This document shows, in pieces, positions 57,732 through 64,000 of a DNA stretch of 64,000 nt. The notes below the pieces were generated by a model. It made no database searches. It was given only the letters and a program-made list of their open reading frames with translations, and was not told where the DNA came from. Numbering within the stretch: position 1 is the stretch's first letter; every line of letters starts with the position of its first letter. The translations under genes and the position numbers were made by a program. Source of the stretch: Endocalyx cinctus. Lineage: Eukaryota; Ascomycota; Sordariomycetes; Amphisphaeriales; Apiosporaceae. The stretch lies in the NCBI GenBank assembly GCA_001600455.1, contig BCKC01000011.1, positions 647,835 through 711,834 on the forward strand. The letters are read 5' to 3'.

Positions 57732-60700
57732 GCAAGCTCTATTGAAGTCAATTACTAATAAGATATCACTCAACGTCTTGTGACTCTCACCGTGGTAACG
57801 TCACCTCAATCTGCAAGGTAATCTGAGCACCTGAGTATAGAACGGACTCAGCGTGACCTGCTCTGCCATTCCAGAAACTCGTCAACATCAAGGATGTTCG
57901 GAACTTGGTCAAGGCAGATTCCAGGATTCCCACTCACAGGAAATACTCCAGTGAACATCAAATGACCGGAATCTACGTAGGTATCACATTACATGTTTTG
58001 CCATGAGGTCTGTCTAATGCACCAACATATGCCAAACCTAACTGCTATCATGTGGCTTCTCAGAGATACGATACTGTTCAATAGCCAAGGCTACTAGATT
58101 CGTATCAATCATGTAAGATAGGTATTCATAGCTTTCATAGCCAAATGAAACTCGGCTTGAGATAAATCGTCCTAAAGGAAGCTTGTGACTGTAATACGTT
58201 GGTAGTGCACCACACCGTACACAAATACTCATAGTTGATTTACTTGAAATTATGAACCTATGAGCCTGGAATTATGCCAACGTATTAAAACCATCTGACC
58301 TTCCACATATAGCTTCTACATATATGATTCCGGATCGCTTTCACCTCCAAAACTAGTAAAAGAAAAATCCGTGAGCCTTGATCGTGCCAAGTGTTTCTCG
58401 GTTATATGTACATATAAACCTGTTACTGATGAATCAATTGACTCGTTCACTAAGAGGACCTTGTTCACCACACAAGTATCGAATCATTTTATCTCATTGC
58501 CTCCTATGTCAAATTAACTCGATGCTATTGTTTGATCGTCATGCCGTTAACGTAGACGTATTAAGCACATGCATAAGAGGATCAAGTAGACGAGAGGCGA
58601 AAGGGAGATTATATGGCTAGCAAGGAATTTATAGAACCCGAGTAATTACTCGCGATTTTGAAGTTCGTCATCCCGTCGCGGGTATATGTACGGGTATCTA
58701 CCGCTCGGTTCTATCGCCAATGGGCAATTTGGATCTCGACGCAGATTATTTATTTACGTTTTTTTTTTTTTTTACACTTTGTTGACGTGGCTAGGTAATA
58801 AGACGGTCCATTAATCTGCACAGCATCAGTCTGTCTGATGCCAGATCGTAATGAATCTTGGTCGAAAGAAAAGCGGATATGCTACTCAAGATCTGTACTA
58901 CGTACATACTTATTCCCTTTTTGAATCCGATATGCTTCTAAAGTTCTTTTTACACATGCGCTCGCCGACGTCCTCTACCTCCTGAATATCATGTTAACCC
59001 CTTTTTCCTTCAAACACAGACTTGGACTTAAAACATTAGTCAGCAACACAATCTTCGGTCTTTTCTCTAACAGAGATACACTCTCCCTCCCTATCTCTCT
59101 GTCTTCTACATTTTTCTTGCTTCTCTAAAACTTACCGTCGAGAAGATGTTGCGACCATCCGGCTATGCCCGCGCACGGGAAGTTTCGTTGTCATAATTTC
59201 TCCGGAGCGACGAGTTTCGACGTCAATCTTAGCTTACCACCCAAAAAAAAAAAAAAAAAAAAATTCCAAAATAAGGTGTGGCCGTCGCCGCTTATGCAGC
59301 AGAACTTTAAATTCACCATTTGCCGCTTTGGGGTGACTGTCAGATCGGGTGTAGAGTAGCGCTTTCATATCCGAGTGAGACTTTCTTTTTCTTTTCTCTT
59401 TTTTCTTTTTTTTTTAATCCACACTTCGTAAAGAAGAAGACAAAAAAGCCTCAACTCGGTACGGCCCTTGCTCGGCCCGTTTTTGCGTCTTGTGAATAAA
59501 GAGCTCCCAGGTACCTTTTTTCAACATCAAGATTGGGGTTTTCCCCGTCACCTCCGAGTGGCCAATGAACAATTCAGGTTGGTCGGGTTCAAGAGTCTCG
59601 TCACGGCAATACTTGGCGAGGATGGTGTAGGTGTTTCAACTGTCAGTGAACGAGTGGTTTCTCCTAATCAACGGAGGAATAGGCTAATATTCTAAGTGAT
59701 AGAACTGATATCGCGCACTGTTTTGAGTGGTGAAATAGACCACAGAAAATAAGGTAATCTAGACACATGATGACTGACATATGCAGTGGGATTACAGCAG
59801 GATCAAGAACAACGCAGATGTTGGGGTTTAGTTTCCTGGTCTGATTGCTCAGTCTACGAGGCATCATTAATTATTCCGTGACTCGGTTCCTTCGGAGGAG
59901 TTCTCTTTTGAGACTATATTTATTTTGGATAAGACGCGTCAGAGGTTGAAGGACATGTGAAAAAAAAAAAAAAAAAACTAAAAAGGCGACGATTTGGACC
60001 GGGTACTCCAATCACACGTCATATGGAGATATTGAAATCTGAAGTGAATTCTTCGATTTAAGAGGCTCGTCGTGGAACTGACTCAGCATAGAACAGTGGG
60101 ATTAGGTGAGCGACCGCACACACTCACATATACGGAACACATATACATAATGCATACACACACACCTATATATGCATACATATAACGAACATACTTAGTT
60201 CATTCCCTAGGGGAAGGACTGTAACCCTACTCATCCAAACGAGGGTTAAGAAATCACCCCCACCGCGAAGATGTCATCTTGTAGCCGAGAAGCTTATACA
60301 CAAATCACAATAGCTAAAAAGACCGAGCTCGGACCTTAATAGTAGATAATGGTAGTATAGACATGTCGTTGCGGTAAGGTACTGATCTGATTCATGGATG
60401 CTTGGCTCATGCATCCGTGTAATTCGCTACCATCAAACTTCTTATCAAATTGGATGCATGTCGTGTAAGATAACCATTTCCCGACTTGTCACTTTATATC
60501 AACACGTTCCAGAAAAGGATGTGACCTCCTTCTTGGCTGCCGGGACTGTCGATCTCAGCCCAAAGCAACCCCACCTTAAAGGAGACGTGGGAAGCTGCAT
60601 ATAGATAGATTAAGTATGAACGTGGTCTATTTTTGAGACAATCTTCTCCCATACAGGCAGTTTCTAATTGAACAGAAAAAAAATTAAATGAACGAAACGA

Positions 60701-62707
60701 CATGTTTCAACCAGCTTGACCCCAGTTTTGATTTGAGTGTTTTCCAACACGAGTACCAGAATCGAGAAATCTAAGGAAAACTGACAAAACAAAAAAAGTA
60801 TAACACACATACAGATCGTCATATTATCAAATCATGGAAACTACATGTCATTGACAGGATGCAAGAGTAAGCTTAAAGCTTAACTTTCCCTTTTCCCATG
60901 CAGCGGCGTGAAGAGTATGATGACAGCCAAGGCGGCATAACTCGCCGGTATTATGTACGTGTCATGCCGACAGGTAGTAGAATAGCGAAGACAGATAGGT
61001 AGTGTAGTATATACCGTTAAACAAAACCTCATCCTTACATTTTTTTTCTCCTTAGTTCGACATTGCCACCTTGGCGCGGACGGGTGTACCCGCCATCGAT
61101 GGCTGCCCGGTTGCAGGTTCGCCAAGGGCCAAGGGAAAAAAAAAAACACACGCACATTAAACGACGACCAAGTTAGTTAGCTATCAAATCATTCCTAAAC
61201 CGCATCATCGCCGTATCTTCTCCTGCGCGCCAAGGTGGGTAGAGCGTGAAGGAAGGGGTTGAAAGGCGCCGCCGCGTCATCCCAACGAAAGCAGAAATTT
61301 TTTTTAACCCGCGCTTTATCTATCATTGCGTGCTTCGTAACAGGGAGGGAAAAGTTATCCCTTTCCCGACCAACACGAGCAAACCCCTCTAAGGTGCAGA
61401 TTTCTTTTCTCGCTATTCGCTAACTATTCGGGATTCCGAGTAGGACGAAATAAGGGATTAGAGTAAAAAAAAAAAAAAAAAAAAATAATAAGCCTCAATA
61501 AGCTGACCAAAAGCTACAGACTGCTGATACCAATAACTCGTTTTGGCGCTCGCTGACACTGACATAAAAAGGAATGGAAAGAAAATAAAGAAAGAAACAA
61601 GGAAAGGAGAATATTACGTGCAGATGCCCTATGTATAAGAAGCAGTAGTTCGTTGATTACCAGTAGGACGGGGAAAGGTGGGGGAGGCTTTCGACTCCCG
61701 AGCCACCCACCCTGTGAGCGACAGGGGAAGAAAATGATAATACCTGTTCGGAAGATGATAATGGCATGATGACTGAGGAATTTCTATGATAAGATACATG
61801 CGCGCCGGCACGATATTGATCCTGTTGCGAGTGTGTACTGCGGGATGACATAGGTGAGAAGGATCGTATGAGCCACGGCATTGGGGTTTCAATATGTTAT
61901 ACGGATGGGTTGATACGGGAAGTGGGATATGACCGAATGCGGCGGAATGAATGGCGTGATGAAATGGGATTCGTCTCTTCGACAGTATCTATGACTTTAG
62001 CTGTGAGAATGTATGGCTTTATTGAGAGTGTATCGTCTGTCCTGAGCTCAAAGGGGGTGGTTTGAAGATAGTCGCATTACTCATTTAAATCTTGATGAAT
62101 TACGTAATGAATCTATGCATATGATATCTTCATATTTAATCCATTTGATATATATATATATATAAGGCTTCAAGTCAATGATAAATTATATGTCGGATTG
62201 AATTTGATCAGAAAATCAGAGGTTAAGCCTACATTCAGATTGGCGGGGTTGTCCTTCTACGAAATTACTTAGGTATACGTTTTCTTTGTTCTCTGAAGAT
62301 GTGGCCATGCTCACTCTTTCTTTCGAAAATCGTGCATTCTCTTTGTACTCATTGACTTTGGCGTATCGTAGAGTCTAATTTTGGTCATGTTGCTCCTTCT
62401 CTCGACTCTCCTTTGTGGAGGATCTGATTTACTCGTGGACGTCTCTAACATTCTAGATATCTTCAATGCCACTGAATATTAGTTTTATTGCTGAGACAGA
62501 CCAAACTCATATTTCATTCGCTATCCCTATGATATCAAGTATTTTTTTTCAGTCGTATTACCTATAATTTCTACCTTGATAGAGAAGCCCGTCTAATTTA
62601 GGTATCCCATGCGAGAGGCGTAATCAAGAAAAGGTCAACATATTGCATAGGCAGGCGAATAGGATCAAATATATTCTCCCGGAAAGAAATAGAAAGGTCA
62701 ATCTAAT
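57732..62707. other. Long gene-free region, 5 kb
   Basis: No supported gene was found. Visible features are poly-A or poly-T runs (about 58760-58774, 59244-59263, 59958-59976, 61466-61486), a CA-rich stretch at about 60113-60175 and a TA run near 62149-62164. Open frames such as 59165-59359, 60880-61155 and 61629-61892 have no recognised motif. The final few hundred bp are the promoter of the SRA gene. Confidence 0.5.
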
Positions 62708-64000
62708 ATGAGTGTCCTCGAGCGTTTTGCTAGATATAATCACAGCACTCGTGCCCGTGGAGAGAGACCGCGCATTAAGCCGAAGCCGATACAGATTAGC
62801 GATGACAGTCCAGGCCACTCGCTTTTTAGTAGGCGAAGGGACATCATGAATCAGGTTTTGAGTCCTACCATAAGACATTTCAGCTTCGATGGCAGCAGTG
62901 CACTACCATTTACCAGGAGATCGCCATCTCCTCGAGGTATTACGAAGCCCTCTTTGCGTGAATACCTTTTTACGAAATATGCAGTAGTTAATTTTTCCAT
63001 AATTAGCACCATCCACCGAATCACTGGAATCGAACGAATCCCCCCGCCCAGACTGGGGCCGAGAGACATTACTAAGATTGTCAGACTCGGTACGAGAAAA
63101 CATAAGAAACGACAATAACGTCGGCCCCTACGCTGAAATGCTTAGCAGCTTTCTCGAGTCTGCACTGAAGGACGAAGACAGGAAACACCCCGTTATTGAC
63201 TTCGACATGATAGAGTATGCGCGTCTCGATAAGCTATTGAGTGAACTATTACATTTCGCAGACGAATCTAAGGCCTCCGGAGCGAATAGCAATAGTAGCG
63301 GTAGCGGTTCAACCGTCGCCGCCGACCTCCCGCTAGGGTTTAGAGTAGACATATCCCGTGCCAAGAATCTCCGACGCGCGTGGAGGCGGCGCTTTAGAGA
63401 GCAGCTGTTCATGTTAGATCAGCACAGATGTGCCGTCCTAGTTAAGGGCGGGCGGTTGAAGGATGTCTCGTTCAATAACTCCCTGACGTATGATTTAGTC
63501 AAGTGGGAGACAAGCGCGAATAATCCGGTATCGGAATTGGAGGGTAACTTACAGTTCGAACCTAGGCAGTACGTAATTTTCTATTTCTCGTCATATCATT
63601 CCTATCATCACACGATGGTGTGCTAATTATGCTAGTTGGTGGTTAAATATTACTTGCGCGGAAAGAGATGGCATTGTAACCGCCTCGCTCGAGACGCCCA
63701 CGAAGGGTCGATACGGAATCACGGCCTTGCCTCTATTGACAGGGCAAGAGGAGTTGATTAATCAAAATACAGTCAAGTACATACGTGACGGGAGGTCGTC
63801 TGATATGCATATCGCTTTAATCTCTCAAGTCGGCCGGCAAATTCGAATCCTTCGTGGATACAGGCTCCGAAGCATTTTCGCGCCCAGGGCAGGCGTGAGA
63901 TATGATGGACTGTAAGAAGACCCATTCAGGGCGTGAGATTCCTACGTACCCCTGATAAGAAAGTACCTAACATAATCACCTCCAGGTATACCATTCGTCA
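62708..64000 (+). CDS. SRA-YDG domain protein, partial (C-terminus off right edge)
   Basis: Exons 62708-62936, 63085-63568, 63636-63911 and 63986 to the window end give 334 residues so far. The N-terminal 75 residues are basic and disordered. Residues about 77-240 are helical and charged (MIEYARLDKLLSELLHFADE and RVDISRAKNLRRAWRRRFRE). The SRA-YDG domain follows: HWWLNITCAERDGIVTASLE, TGQEELINQNTVKYIRDG, then RILRGYRLRSIFAPRAGVRY and, across the last intron, DGLYTIR. SRA domains flip out and read modified cytosine in DNA, as in UHRF1 and plant SUVH proteins. The intron 1 acceptor (GTCAG at 63080-63084) is the one that keeps frame. No enzymatic domain is visible in this part; one could lie past the right edge. 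Confidence 0.8.

Noticed and set aside
1..64000. CRISPR arrays, bacterial operons, ribosome binding sites or phage genes
   Set aside because: The window is fungal nuclear DNA with spliced genes. No regularly spaced direct repeats or prokaryotic signals were seen.

Overview
The window is nuclear DNA of a filamentous ascomycete (Pezizomycotina, most likely Sordariomycetes). Genes carry many short GT-AG introns, mostly 50-120 nt, often with CTAAC/CTGAC-like branch sites. Intergenic DNA is AT-rich and full of homopolymer runs. The gene set is typically fungal: PTH11-like seven-helix receptors, a DHA2 drug transporter, cytochromes P450, a GH115 glucuronidase and a fungal Trk transporter. Species cannot be named from sequence alone. 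I rebuilt gene models by eye from reading frame, splice sites and family motifs. In every multi-exon model the exon lengths sum to a whole number of codons.

Layout. 1-1192: 5' part of a secreted pepsin-like protease (minus), cut by the window edge. 1.2-6.2 kb: gene-poor, with a tRNA-Gly(GCC) at 5356-5426 and a candidate RNA polymerase III unit near 2955-3268. 6.2-9.4 kb: housekeeping genes for Paf1 (RNA polymerase II elongation complex) and Rer1 (ER retrieval receptor). 11.3-20.9 kb: an accessory block with a DHA2 MFS exporter, a CYP503/CYP68-like P450, a 3-beta-hydroxysteroid-dehydrogenase-like SDR and a CYP7/CYP8-like P450. The last two are divergent and share a promoter region. This looks like a small steroid or triterpenoid tailoring and export group without a cyclase in view. 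22.2-23.7 kb: a PTH11-like membrane protein.

24.4-26.9 kb: mitochondrial enoyl-CoA hydratase and a NIPA-type magnesium transporter. 28.2-31.5 kb: a large RING, triple zinc-finger, SH3 protein. 33.3-34.2 kb: an unrecognised acidic-tailed protein. 34.3-35.7 kb: a second PTH11-like receptor. 37.5-41.0 kb: secreted GH115 xylan alpha-glucuronidase. 41.8-46.0 kb: mitochondrial cysteine synthase, an unrecognised mitochondrial protein and, divergent from it, mitoribosomal bL19m. 47.2-50.0 kb: Trk potassium transporter. 54.7-57.7 kb: Pus7 pseudouridine synthase. 62.7-64.0 kb: 5' part of an SRA-YDG domain gene, cut by the window edge. The gaps at 50.0-54.7 and 57.7-62.7 kb show no convincing genes.

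The most unusual items are the steroid-like tailoring group with its CYP7-clade P450, the RING/ZZ/SH3 architecture, the SRA-YDG protein, the possible Pol III RNA near 3 kb, and several gene-structure oddities (a GC-AG intron, a 20-nt exon, and a stop-free 78-nt intron).
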